Shown here one piece after another: positions 26,032 through 34,841 of a stretch of 64,000 bases of DNA (positions are counted from its first letter, which is position 1; each line of letters begins with the position of its first letter). The translations under genes were made by a program, and so were the position numbers. The notes beneath the pieces are model-generated. The model saw only the letters and a list, made by a program, of their open reading frames with translations. It was not told the DNA's origin and did no database searches. The stretch comes from DAOUKH01 sp965219875. GTDB lineage: Bacteria; Chloroflexota; Dehalococcoidia; SHYB01. The stretch covers positions 186,001-250,000 of the forward strand of contig CBDCOW010000006.1 in the NCBI GenBank assembly GCA_965219875.1, given 5' to 3'.

Positions 26032-26429
26032 CCGGAGCGCGGGCGGCCCTCGCCACCGCCATCGTTTTGCTCCTCGCCGCGGCCTGCGGCGGCGGCGACC
26101 CCACGGTCGCGCCAACCGCCACGCCTGACGACCGGCCGACCGAACGCGTCGTCACCCTCGAGAACGACGCCGACGAACGCTTCATCTTCCGTCTGCTCGA
26201 CGTGAACGCGGCGGAGCTACAGATCACCTCGGACGGCGTCACCACGAACTTCGCCTATCTCCCGGCGTTGGCCGAGACCGAGATCGCCATCGCCGGCGGC
26301 GTCGATCTAGACACCTACGTCTTCGTCCTGATACGGGGCAACGACACCCTCGCCTTCCAGCAGGTGAGCAAGGAAGGCCTCATCGACCGCGGCTGGCGTT
26401 TGACGCTGGACGCGGGCGGGTTTCGGTAG
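26022..26429 (+). CDS. Small lipoprotein of unknown function
   Basis: A 135-residue protein with a lipoprotein signal: a hydrophobic stretch ending LLLAAACGGG, so Cys23 or so would be lipidated. The mature part has a short Pro/Thr segment and then about 100 residues predicted mostly beta (ERFIFRLLDV, VDLDTYVFVLIRG). I do not recognise the domain. It starts inside the end of the SDR gene (10-base overlap), which implies co-translation, and converges on the CoA-transferase gene with seven bases between stops. Confidence 0.65.
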   Translation: MAVAGARAALATAIVLLLAAACGGGDPTVAPTATPDDRPTERVVTLENDADERFIFRLLDVNAAELQITSDGVTTNFAYLPALAETEIAIAGGVDLDTYVFVLIRGNDTLAFQQVSKEGLIDRGWRLTLDAGGFR

Positions 26430-26436
26430 CGGCGGC

Positions 26437-28890
26437 CTACGGGCGGTAGGCGGGCGGCGGGGGGAGGAACTCGTCGGGGGGCTGCTCCGCCATGACGCGC
26501 CGGTCGTAGAAGTCGTCGAGTTGCTCGTCGCTCAGGCCGAGGTAGTCACCGAAGACGAGGCGGTTGTGCTCGCCGAAGTCGGGGGCAGAGAGGCGGATCT
26601 CGGTGGGGGTCTTGGAGAAGTGCCACGTGATTCCCGGATAGGGCCACGCGCCCATCGACCGCTGCGGAACGACCACGTAGAAGTCGCGGGCGTAGGCATG
26701 CAAGTTACTCACCATTTCCCAGTTCATGAGCACCGGCGCGGCGGGAATTCCCGCCTCCTGCAAGATAGCCGACGCCTCGTTGTGGTCGTACTTCAGGGAC
26801 CACTCGGAGATGACGGCGTCGATCTCGTCGTGGTGGGCGCGGCGTGACTCCTCGTTCGCGTATCGCTCGTCGCGGAGGCGGTCATCGCCGATCGTGTCGA
26901 CGAGGCTGCGCCAGTCGTCGTCGGAGCGCACGCAGAGGCTCATCCACATGTCGTCGCCTATGGTGCGGTAGACACCCTGCGGGGCGTGGACGCTGTGCCG
27001 GTTTCCCCGCCGTTCGGGTAGCCGTCCGGTCATGGTGCACTCGATCATGGACTGGGGAAGGAACGAAATACCGTTCTCCTGAAGGGAGAGGTCGATATAC
27101 ATGCCCTCGCCGGTCTGCTCGCGGCGGTGCAGAGCAGCGAGAATCGCCGCCGAGGCGTGCGTCGCGGTTACGGGGTCGGCGTAGAAGTAGCCGGTGCGGT
27201 AGGGCCGCTCGTCGTCGGCGTAGCCTGTGACGGATGCGAGGCCGCTCGCGGCCTCGATGTTCGCGCCGTAGGCGATGTAGTCGGTGTTCGGGCCCGTCTG
27301 ACCGTAGGCGGCGATCTGGAGCATGATCAGGCGGGGGTTGACCTCGCGGAGGACCTCGTAGGTGAGGTTGAGATTCCGCATGACGCGGGGACTGTTGTTC
27401 TCGATGACGATATCGGCGTCCTTCACCAACTCGAGGAAGAGGTCGCGGCCTTCGGGCATCGAGAGGTCGGGGGTGACACCGTACTTGCTGCGGTTCATCT
27501 TGCAGTTGTAGGAGACGCGGTTCCAGTGATAGCGGAAGGGCTGGTTGCCGGTGTAATGCCCCTGGCGGGCGGCGATGCGCTGCGGCGACTCGACCTTGAT
27601 GATCTCCGCGCCCATGTCGCCCAGGTTGCGCCCCGCGACGGGCCCCGCCCAGTTGTTCGTCACCTCGATGATGCGCACGCCCTGCAGCGGCAGCGGCATC
27701 TCCGGCTTCGGATCGGGCTCGATGGGGGAGCGGAAGGCCGTGATCCTAGAGGCTGACTGACGGCCGCGGCGGTCCGACGGCCAGCCTTCGGCGTGCTCGC
27801 CGATACGCGGCGCGGGCCCGCGGGCCTTCAGCGTCTCGCCGTCGAGCAAATACGGCGCACCCGGCACGACGACCTTCCCCGCCTCGGGGTGGTCGATCTC
27901 CCACCAGAAGCCGCGCTCCTTGAGGTGCTCCGATGCGGCGAGGTCGGCAGCGTCGTAGACCGGAGCGCAGGGGATGCGGAGGTCTTGGCCCAAGCGCCAC
28001 ACGTCTTCCTTGTTCTGGCCCAAGCACCACTCGCGGATCAGGCCTTGGATCTCGGGCTGCGCGGCCATCCAACTCGCGCGGTCTTGGAAGCGGGGGGCGT
28101 CCATCATCTCGGGCTTGCCGATCATGACGAAGAGCTCGGGGCTGGCGGCCATCGACAGGATGTGAATCCACCCGTCGCGGCACTTCACCACGTCTGAGCC
28201 GGTGCGTTCCATTACCGCGCCCAACTGCGTCCACATCGTGGTCGTCCAGATGTGGGCGGTAAGCATCGCCTCGAAGTTCGACACGTCGACGTACTGGCCT
28301 TGGCCGGTCCTGCGGGCCCACCACAGCGCGCCGAGGGCACCGAGCGCGCCGTGGGCTCCGCCGTGGAGGTCGGCCTGACGGTTGTGGACCATGAGCGGCT
28401 CGCGCTCGGGGTCGCCGCCGAAGTAGAGATAGCCGCTGAGGGCCCAGCCGACGATCTCCTCCGATTGCCAGTCTCGGTAGGGGCCGTACTGGCCGAACGG
28501 CGTCACGGAGGTCATCACGAGGTCGTCGCGTCCGGCGCTGAGCCGGTCGTAACCCAGGCCGAGGGCACCGAGGCGGCCCGGCGCCAGGCTCTCGACGACG
28601 AGGTCGGCGTCGGCGGCAAGATCGGCGACGCGGTCACGGCCCGCCGCCGTCTCCAAGTCGACGGCGACGCTCCGTTTGTTCGAGGCGAGGTAGATGAAGA
28701 GTCCGCTCTTTTCAGCGTGGGGAACGCCGCCGGGGAAGGGCCCCTCCGCGCGCGCTGGATGCCCGCCGGGCGGCTCCGCCATGAGGACCGTCGCCCCCAG
28801 ATCGGCGAGCAGTTTGGTGCAATAGGCGCCCGCCACGTCGCGGCTCAGGTCGAGGACGTTGACGCTCTCGAGCGGCAGGGAAGAGGGCAT
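26437..28890 (-). CDS. Double-domain family III CoA-transferase
   Basis: An 817-residue tandem CaiB-type protein. Domain 1 starts LESVNVLDLSRDVAGAYCTK; domain 2 starts near residue 400 with LQGVRIIEVTNNWAGPVAG. Unlike the other two double proteins in this window, both domains keep an Asp at the catalytic place (RQADLHGGAHG in domain 1, FYADPVTATH in domain 2). The ATG follows a GAGGT sequence. TATAAT is found on the minus strand at 28956-28961, 65 bases before the start. It stands alone between convergent and divergent neighbours. Confidence 0.87.
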   Translation of the reverse strand: MPSSLPLESVNVLDLSRDVAGAYCTKLLADLGATVLMAEPPGGHPARAEGPFPGGVPHAEKSGLFIYLASNKRSVAVDLETAAGRDRVADLAADADLVVESLAPGRLGALGLGYDRLSAGRDDLVMTSVTPFGQYGPYRDWQSEEIVGWALSGYLYFGGDPEREPLMVHNRQADLHGGAHGALGALGALWWARRTGQGQYVDVSNFEAMLTAHIWTTTMWTQLGAVMERTGSDVVKCRDGWIHILSMAASPELFVMIGKPEMMDAPRFQDRASWMAAQPEIQGLIREWCLGQNKEDVWRLGQDLRIPCAPVYDAADLAASEHLKERGFWWEIDHPEAGKVVVPGAPYLLDGETLKARGPAPRIGEHAEGWPSDRRGRQSASRITAFRSPIEPDPKPEMPLPLQGVRIIEVTNNWAGPVAGRNLGDMGAEIIKVESPQRIAARQGHYTGNQPFRYHWNRVSYNCKMNRSKYGVTPDLSMPEGRDLFLELVKDADIVIENNSPRVMRNLNLTYEVLREVNPRLIMLQIAAYGQTGPNTDYIAYGANIEAASGLASVTGYADDERPYRTGYFYADPVTATHASAAILAALHRREQTGEGMYIDLSLQENGISFLPQSMIECTMTGRLPERRGNRHSVHAPQGVYRTIGDDMWMSLCVRSDDDWRSLVDTIGDDRLRDERYANEESRRAHHDEIDAVISEWSLKYDHNEASAILQEAGIPAAPVLMNWEMVSNLHAYARDFYVVVPQRSMGAWPYPGITWHFSKTPTEIRLSAPDFGEHNRLVFGDYLGLSDEQLDDFYDRRVMAEQPPDEFLPPPPAYRP

Positions 28891-28955
28891 GGCGGGGATA
28901 CCTCGGCTTGGGGTGATGCTAGCTCAGTCGCAACGCGCGGGCGCAACGTGCGGGG

Positions 28956-28961
28956 ATTATA
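28956..28961 (-). promoter_or_regulatory. -10 element for the CoA-transferase gene
   Basis: TATAAT on the minus strand, 65 bases before the ATG at 28890. No clear -35 element. Confidence 0.35.
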
Positions 28962-29104
28962 CCCAAGGCATGCGCCGGAGGGGTTGCGGAGAATCTTTGC
29001 GGAGAGCAGCGATTGGGGCTATCGGTATACTCGTCCCACTAGGGCACGGGGGCGGAGCTTCGGCTGACATATTTATGTGATACGATTTTGCGGGGTTTGG
29101 ATGG

Positions 29105-31495
29105 ATGAAAGGATGGACTAACGCGGCGTCCGCTTTCGGCGCGCTGATCACCGTGCGGAGACTCGCCGGGCGGACGGCGTGGGCTGTCCTGCTTTGCCTG
29201 GTGGCCGCAGCCATACTGTCGGCCTGCGACCGCCAGCCGCCGCCCGGGGAGACGTCGACTCCGACGGCAACCGCCACAACCGGACCCGCGCCTACGCACA
29301 CACCATCGCCTACGCAGACACCATCGCCTACGGCAACACCTACACCCACGCTTAGGCCATTGCCGGCGCCGGCATCTACCCCAACACCGTCGCCGATGCC
29401 GACATCGACACCTACCTCCACGCCGTCGCCGACCCCCACGCCGACACAACCACCCACGCCTACCCTAACCCCAACGCCCACGCCATCGCCGACGCCGACC
29501 CCAACGCCAGCGCCCACGGCCACGCCGACGCCTACCGCCACTCCAGCGCCTACGCCTACGCCGGCGCCTACCCCCACGCCATTGCCCACCGCCACGCCAT
29601 TGCCCACCGCCACGCCCACACCGATACCCAAACGCACATGCACGCCGCCACCAGAACAACCCATCACGGCAGAGCAGGAGAAGGCAATCGACGCCTGGGC
29701 ACAGGATTGGGCATGGCTAGCCGAAAGGCTCCGCCGCCTTGCAGCGCGCTCTCCAGCAGGGCTCGACGCCTTGATATGGCAGTTTGGAGACCGCGACCCC
29801 TCCCCACAAGTAGTCCGCCATTACACGTCCATAGCCTTCTGCGACGAAGCGGCGGCCATACGTATTCTCCAGATGCCCTTTCTAAACGGTGACCACCTCG
29901 GCGTTGTTGACGGTAGCGCGTTGTTCGCCCTAGTGAGACTGGCGGAGTCCGACCTGGATGGTCTACAGCGGGTGCTCGATCATCCCGAGATCCGCGATGG
30001 AATCACCAGTGAAGAAGCGGTGTTGGTCCTTCTTCTGAGTCTTGAGCAGGAGGACCCTGCCGCGGCGGCGGCGATACGAGCGTTGCCATGGGTGGAGGAC
30101 GGAATCACGCAAACACCAGGCAGCAGTTCGATTTCCTACGAAAGAGATCCGGCGGAGTATGAAGACGCGTCGGTCGCAGACCTCGTCGCCCTCGCGCGGT
30201 CTGGCGGCAAGACCTTTGCGGCGCTTCTGTCCAAACCATGGGTGCGAGACGGGTACACCCGGCTTGAAAACCAAGCGGTTCTGAAAATCACGCGTATCGG
30301 CTTCGGGAACGACGAAGCTGGGGCGCAGATCGTGGGGATGCCATTCTTGGCAAGCTTGGACCAAGGCACCAAGCCCTTGGGCATTTTGCAGGTGCTGGAA
30401 GACTTAGCCGACTTCGACCCGACCCTTCTCCAACAGTTGCTGTCCAGTCCGGAGTTGCGGGGCGGCATCACGAACGAACACACGGCCATCCTTGGCCTGT
30501 TGCACCTCGAGCTGCAAGATCCTGACGCCGCTGCCGCATTGAACGCGCTGCCCTGGATCCAAGACGGGATAGACCGTTCTGATCGGAACGGCATTGGGGC
30601 ATTGCGTTTCGTCGCGCTTTACTCGAATGAGGTCTTACCGCTTCTATTGACTAGGTCTTGGGTACAGGACGGCCTCACGGCAGACGAATCCGAGATGCTC
30701 TTGACCCTGGCATTATTGGCGAGTGAGGCTCTTGACCGCGGCGGCGAAGGGGTCACGCTGCAAATCATGGAACGTCAAGTCACGCTTCCGCTCGCGGGCG
30801 AAGTGACGTCATTGGCTATCTGGCCAAGGGGGGACGTTTCCGATACCCAAGCGTCCCGCACGCTGGACCTCCTGGAATACGCGGTGCGCGCGCAGGAGGA
30901 ATTCATTGGCCTACCCTACCCCAATAGCTACGCCATCGTGCTCATCCTAGACAAAGACGAGCGCTCCGCCGGTGGCGCAATCGCTACAGGCGCTGGGGGG
31001 TTTATTACGATCGACCCTCCGTATAGCGATTCGGAAGGCATCATGGCTCACGAAGCGGCGCACACGTACTGGCCCATCCTCTATCTTCCCTGGATGGACG
31101 AAGGCGTGGCGGAATTTTTGGAGTCGATAACGGCAAGAGCCCGCAGCGGACAACCGCTCCCGGAGCCGGTCGACTCGTGTTCTCTCGCCCGTAACATCGC
31201 CGAACTGGAGAGAATCCCAAACGACATTGACGTTTATTCCTCGGCATGCAACTACACGTTAGGAGAGAGTATGTTCCTGGACCTCTACCGCAGCTTGGGC
31301 GAGGAAGCGTTCCGGCGGGGATTTGCCAACCTGAACCGGCTCTTGTGGGATGACGCGCGGAGAGGCGAGTGCGACGGCGAACAAGAACGTGGCGTCTGCT
31401 ACCTGAAGGCGGCCTTCGTGACCGACGCGACTCCCAGGGACGCCGCCATCGCCGAAGAGATCATCGACCGTAGGTACTACGGCACCTCTACTTAG
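29105..31495 (+). CDS. Lipoprotein with Pro/Thr linker, eight solenoid-like repeats and a metallopeptidase domain
   Basis: A 796-residue exported protein. Residues 18-41 are a lipoprotein signal ending ILSAC (Cys41). About residues 45-178 are a Pro/Thr/Ala-rich linker built from PTP-type units, as in many Chloroflexota surface proteins. Residues about 245-545 hold eight related units of 33-45 residues, with a consensus near PWVxDGIT followed by a helix (examples: LPWVEDGIT, KPWVRDGYT, LPWIQDGID, RSWVQDGLT). The C-terminal part has MAHEAAHTYWP (His649, Glu650, His653) and, 12 residues later, DEGVAEFLE (Glu666): a gluzincin site like the peptidase MA group. It probably acts on peptides at the cell surface. 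The repeat domain has no name I know. Confidence 0.75.
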   Translation: MKGWTNAASAFGALITVRRLAGRTAWAVLLCLVAAAILSACDRQPPPGETSTPTATATTGPAPTHTPSPTQTPSPTATPTPTLRPLPAPASTPTPSPMPTSTPTSTPSPTPTPTQPPTPTLTPTPTPSPTPTPTPAPTATPTPTATPAPTPTPAPTPTPLPTATPLPTATPTPIPKRTCTPPPEQPITAEQEKAIDAWAQDWAWLAERLRRLAARSPAGLDALIWQFGDRDPSPQVVRHYTSIAFCDEAAAIRILQMPFLNGDHLGVVDGSALFALVRLAESDLDGLQRVLDHPEIRDGITSEEAVLVLLLSLEQEDPAAAAAIRALPWVEDGITQTPGSSSISYERDPAEYEDASVADLVALARSGGKTFAALLSKPWVRDGYTRLENQAVLKITRIGFGNDEAGAQIVGMPFLASLDQGTKPLGILQVLEDLADFDPTLLQQLLSSPELRGGITNEHTAILGLLHLELQDPDAAAALNALPWIQDGIDRSDRNGIGALRFVALYSNEVLPLLLTRSWVQDGLTADESEMLLTLALLASEALDRGGEGVTLQIMERQVTLPLAGEVTSLAIWPRGDVSDTQASRTLDLLEYAVRAQEEFIGLPYPNSYAIVLILDKDERSAGGAIATGAGGFITIDPPYSDSEGIMAHEAAHTYWPILYLPWMDEGVAEFLESITARARSGQPLPEPVDSCSLARNIAELERIPNDIDVYSSACNYTLGESMFLDLYRSLGEEAFRRGFANLNRLLWDDARRGECDGEQERGVCYLKAAFVTDATPRDAAIAEEIIDRRYYGTST

Positions 31496-31576
31496 GGTCG
31501 TTACCTCTTCCGAGGACTTCCGTTTGCTAGAATAGCGCGGCCCTCGGATGGGTATGGGTGTAAGGGGGAAGGACGC

Positions 31577-33061
31577 ATGGTCCACGCCGCTTCGAAGTCG
31601 CAGGAGGTGCGGTCGAAGCTGGGGCATCCCGTCGTCGATGCCGACGGGCACCTACAGGAACTCGTGCCGGTGCTCAAGGACTACGTGCTCGACTACCTCA
31701 GGGAGATCGGTGGGGCGTCGATGGTGGAGCAGTTCGAGCGCGTCGGCCTCACCTACCGCACGTCCGTGGCTGACCGTTGGATGGGGATGACGTGGGAGGA
31801 ACGGTACCGCACCTGGACGTCGGTGCCGGCGTGGTGGGGGCAGCCCAGCAAGAACACCCTTGACCGCGCCGCCGCGACCTTCCCCAACTTGCTGGCCGAG
31901 CGCATGGACGAGTTGGGCATCGACTTTGCGGTGATGTACCCCAGCCACGCCAGCAACCTCCCCGACATCGTCGACCCCGACCTGCGCCGGGCCGCGGTCC
32001 GCGCCTACAACAGCTTCTACGCCGATCTGTACCGACCTTACGCAGACCGTCTGACCCCCGCGGCCCTGATGCCGATGAACACTCCCGAGGAGGCCATCGA
32101 CGAGCTGGAGTACGCCGTGGGGGAGCTTGGGCTAAAGGCGATCATGGTCCGGCCCACCAAGCGGCCCATCGAAGACATCGCGGAGCGCGACCCCGACCTC
32201 GCCAGACGCACCTATCGCATCGACATGTACGGCATCGACAGCCCTCACGACTACGACCCGCTGTGGCGGCGCTGCGCGGAGCTGAAGACCGCCGTCGCTT
32301 CGCACGCCGGCGCCCAGGGATGGGGAAGCCGCCGCTCCGTGTCCCGGTTTATGTACAACCACATCGGCTCCTTCGCCGAGGGGTCGGAGGCGCTGTGCAA
32401 GTCGCTGTTCATGGGCGGGGTCACCAAGCGCTTCCCCGGGCTCAACTTCGGCTTTCTGGAAGGCGGAGCGGCGTGGGCCTGCGCGCTCTACGCCGACCTC
32501 ATCGGCCACTGGGAGAAGCGCAACCCCAAGCACCTGCTCGAACACCTCGACCCCGCCATCCGCGACCACGCCGGCTTCCGCCGAACTCTCGAAATCTACG
32601 GGGACGAGCGCGTCAAGCGCGAGGCCGACAGCATCGAGGCGTTCCTCCGGGAGCCCGAGCCGCGCCCCGACGAGCTCGACGACCTCTCCGCCTGCGGCAT
32701 CGAGAAGCCCGAGGACATCCGCAACCTGTTCGTTGACAACTTCTTCTTCGGGTGCGAGGCCGACGACCCGCTGACGACATGGGCCTTCAACACCAAGGTG
32801 AACCCCTTCGGCGCCCGGCTTGGGGCCATGTTCAGCTCCGACTTCGGCCACTGGGACGTGCCCGACATGCGCGAGGTGCTCGCCGAGGCATACGAGGCCG
32901 TCGAGAAGGGGCTGCTGACCGAAGAGGACTTCCGCGACTTCTCGTTCGTGAACCCCGTGCGGTTCTGGGGAGAGGTCAACCCCGAGTTCTTCAAAGGCAC
33001 GCGCGTCGAGGCCGAGGCCGCTCGCATGCTCGCCGAGAGCAAGCAACCAGCACACGCCTAG
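31577..33061 (+). CDS. Large amidohydrolase-2 family protein
   Basis: A 494-residue amidohydrolase-2 protein, longer than the paralogs because of an insert in the C-terminal third (about 385-440). The N-terminal motif is HPVVDADGHLQELV, FAVMYPSHASNL and AYNSFYADLY follow as in the family, ASHAGAQGWGSR supplies the central His, FGFLEGGAAWACALY the Glu and FSSDFGHWDVPD the final Asp. The ribosome site GGGGGAAGG precedes the ATG. TAGAAT (31528-31533) is a possible -10. The enoyl-CoA hydratase gene begins 23 bases after its stop. The substrate is unknown. Confidence 0.82.
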   Translation: MVHAASKSQEVRSKLGHPVVDADGHLQELVPVLKDYVLDYLREIGGASMVEQFERVGLTYRTSVADRWMGMTWEERYRTWTSVPAWWGQPSKNTLDRAAATFPNLLAERMDELGIDFAVMYPSHASNLPDIVDPDLRRAAVRAYNSFYADLYRPYADRLTPAALMPMNTPEEAIDELEYAVGELGLKAIMVRPTKRPIEDIAERDPDLARRTYRIDMYGIDSPHDYDPLWRRCAELKTAVASHAGAQGWGSRRSVSRFMYNHIGSFAEGSEALCKSLFMGGVTKRFPGLNFGFLEGGAAWACALYADLIGHWEKRNPKHLLEHLDPAIRDHAGFRRTLEIYGDERVKREADSIEAFLREPEPRPDELDDLSACGIEKPEDIRNLFVDNFFFGCEADDPLTTWAFNTKVNPFGARLGAMFSSDFGHWDVPDMREVLAEAYEAVEKGLLTEEDFRDFSFVNPVRFWGEVNPEFFKGTRVEAEAARMLAESKQPAHA

Positions 33062-33084
33062 CGTGGGCGTAGAGGGAGCCTTTT

Positions 33085-33858
33085 ATCACAACGGAAGAAG
33101 AGCTGCTGTACGAAGTCGAGGGCCGTGTCGCGCGCATCACGTTGAACCGCCCCGAATCGCTGAACGCGCTCACGTTCGGGATGATGAAGCGTTGGCGCGA
33201 GGTCATGATCGCGTTCAACGAAGACCCGGAGCCGCTGGTCGGCATCGTGCGCGGGGCCGGCGACCGCGCCTTCTGCGTCGGCATGGACCTGAAGCAGCTC
33301 GCGGCGATACGCGCCGAGCCGAGGGAGGAACCGGTGACGCGCACGCCGCCGATACCGGTCATCCCCGACAAGCCGCTCATCGCCGCCATTGACGGCTACT
33401 GCATCGGCGGCGGGCTCGAATTGGCGCTTCAGTGTGACATCCGCGTCGCCACGCCACGGTCGCAGTTCGGCCTTCCCGAGGCGCGGTGGAACGTGCCCGG
33501 CAGCTACGGCCTCCACATGCTCAACCGGATGATTCCGTTGGGCGAGGCGCTGCACATGCAGTTCACGGGAAGCCGAATCGACGGCGAGCGCGCCTACGCC
33601 ATCGGCTTGGTGCAGCGCCTCGCGGAGCCCGACAAGCTGGAGGAGGAGGCCCGCGCGGTCGCCGACGGGGTGCTAAGTTGCGCCCCGCTCGCTATCAAGG
33701 CCATCAAGCGCGTCGTCATGGAGTCGCGGCACCTGCCGCTGTCGGACGCCTTCGCCTATGCCGAGCCGCTGGTGCGCGGTCTGGCCAACACCGAGGACGC
33801 CAAGGAAGGCCCCCGCGCCTTTGCCGAAAAGCGCCCCCCAAACTGGAAGGGCCGCTAG
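33085..33858 (+). CDS. Enoyl-CoA hydratase/isomerase family protein (non-standard ATC start likely)
   Basis: A 257-residue crotonase-fold protein. ARITLNRPESLNALT, the oxyanion-hole segments DRAFCVGMDLKQ and AIDGYCIGGGLELALQCDI, and the active-site FGLPEARWNVPGS are all seen. The true N-terminus (EEELLYEVEGRVARITL) lies upstream of the first normal start codon, TTG 33142. The only sensible start is ATC at 33085, with AGGGAG six bases before it and an in-frame stop at 33070. Either ATC is used, as in infC-type starts, or a base of the ATG is wrong. It follows the amidohydrolase and shares overlapping stop codons with the convergent cupin gene. Confidence 0.8.
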   Translation: MTTEEELLYEVEGRVARITLNRPESLNALTFGMMKRWREVMIAFNEDPEPLVGIVRGAGDRAFCVGMDLKQLAAIRAEPREEPVTRTPPIPVIPDKPLIAAIDGYCIGGGLELALQCDIRVATPRSQFGLPEARWNVPGSYGLHMLNRMIPLGEALHMQFTGSRIDGERAYAIGLVQRLAEPDKLEEEARAVADGVLSCAPLAIKAIKRVVMESRHLPLSDAFAYAEPLVRGLANTEDAKEGPRAFAEKRPPNWKGR

Positions 33859-34631
33859 GCGGGCGCCTCGGCTTCGATCTCCAGCAGGCGCTCGGTGATG
33901 CTGCCCCCGTGGCTCTTCGAGGCGTCCTCGTCGAACTGGAGCATCACCAGTGTTAGCCCATCGGGGCCGGCCTCGATGGCCGGGGCAGGCTCGGCACCCT
34001 CGGCATAGCGCAGGTTATGGGCGGTGAGGGTCGTTCCACTAGCGAGGGCGCTCCCCGCCACCACGATCTCGTAACGCCCGTATTCCGCGGCGCCGAAGGG
34101 CACCTTCGCGTCGGCGGGCGCCTCGATCACCTCAGCCCGCAGCCCAGTCGGTTCGGCGATGAGGACCTTCTCCCGCAGCCCCAGCAACCCCAGCAACCCC
34201 AGCAGTCCCATGCCGGCCCACGGTACTTCGCTCGCCGACCTGGCGATCTCCCGGCCTTCGTGGTTCGCTTTGGCCCGGTTCTCGGGCGTGTCCATGTACA
34301 ACTGGCCCGCCGGCTTCGCGTGGACCACAAACATCTGATAGTCCTCGGTGGTCTCGAACGGCCCGTAGGGGGTGTTGTGGTCGGTGTAGTGCACACCGAT
34401 GGCCTCGACCTGGAACGTGGGGTAGGCAGCCTTTCCCCGCACGACAAGCTGGAACTGCGCCCCGAGGTGATAGTGCGGCCGCACCTTGGAGCCGGGCTGG
34501 TGCGAGTGCGTCGCCTCGGGGCCGCCGTCGAGCCCGTCGAGGAGAATCCGCACCTTCAGCTCGCGGCCCGTGTCCCGCACCAGCGTACGGCGCGTCCCCA
34601 TGCTCTCGTCGACGATGTACTGCTTCAGCAT
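33855..34631 (-). CDS. Cupin-like protein of unknown function
   Basis: A 258-residue protein with RmlC-like cupin features: HSHQPGSKVRPHYHLGAQFQ looks like a metal-binding cupin motif, and IGVHYTDHNTPYGPF the second part. The C-terminal half (about 155-258) may be a second, degenerate cupin. Residues 140-153 contain a GLLGLLGLLGL stretch encoded by a 9-base tandem repeat (34178-34210), prone to slippage. The ATG is two bases after the stop of an amidohydrolase remnant, implying translational coupling. It converges with the enoyl-CoA hydratase gene, sharing a CTAG at both stop codons. Confidence 0.65.
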   Translation of the reverse strand: MLKQYIVDESMGTRRTLVRDTGRELKVRILLDGLDGGPEATHSHQPGSKVRPHYHLGAQFQLVVRGKAAYPTFQVEAIGVHYTDHNTPYGPFETTEDYQMFVVHAKPAGQLYMDTPENRAKANHEGREIARSASEVPWAGMGLLGLLGLLGLREKVLIAEPTGLRAEVIEAPADAKVPFGAAEYGRYEIVVAGSALASGTTLTAHNLRYAEGAEPAPAIEAGPDGLTLVMLQFDEDASKSHGGSITERLLEIEAEAPA

Positions 34632-34633
34632 CG

Positions 34634-34753
34634 CTAGGCCATCCCATAGAGCCGCCGGGGGGTATCCCACTTGGGGTCCATAAATTTCTGGTACAGGTCC
34701 GCCGGCTCCATGACGTGGATGTCGGCATCCATCACCGGATGGCCGTTCTTCAT
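34634..34753 (-). pseudogene. Amidohydrolase-2 N-terminal remnant (39 codons)
   Basis: A 39-residue frame reading HPVMDADIHVMEPADLYQKF and ending in TAG. The start is the typical first strand and metal motif of amidohydrolase-2 proteins (compare HPVVDADGHLQE at 31577), but the remaining 300 residues are missing. Two bases later the cupin gene begins. This looks like a deletion that joined the 5' end of an amidohydrolase gene to the cupin gene; the remnant may now act as a leader peptide for cupin translation (inference). Confidence 0.6.
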
Positions 34754-34841
34754 CGCTCCGACCTCCCCGCCACGGCGGGCTCTGTTGTGGCCCCGCGCCG
34801 TATCGCGTAGGATGGCGCACGACCAGCCCGGAGCCGTCACC

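Noticed and set aside
29240..29640. Short repeated units suggesting a CRISPR array or microsatellite
   Set aside because: The repeats are codon-scale PTP units in frame with a lipoprotein linker, and there are no unique spacers.
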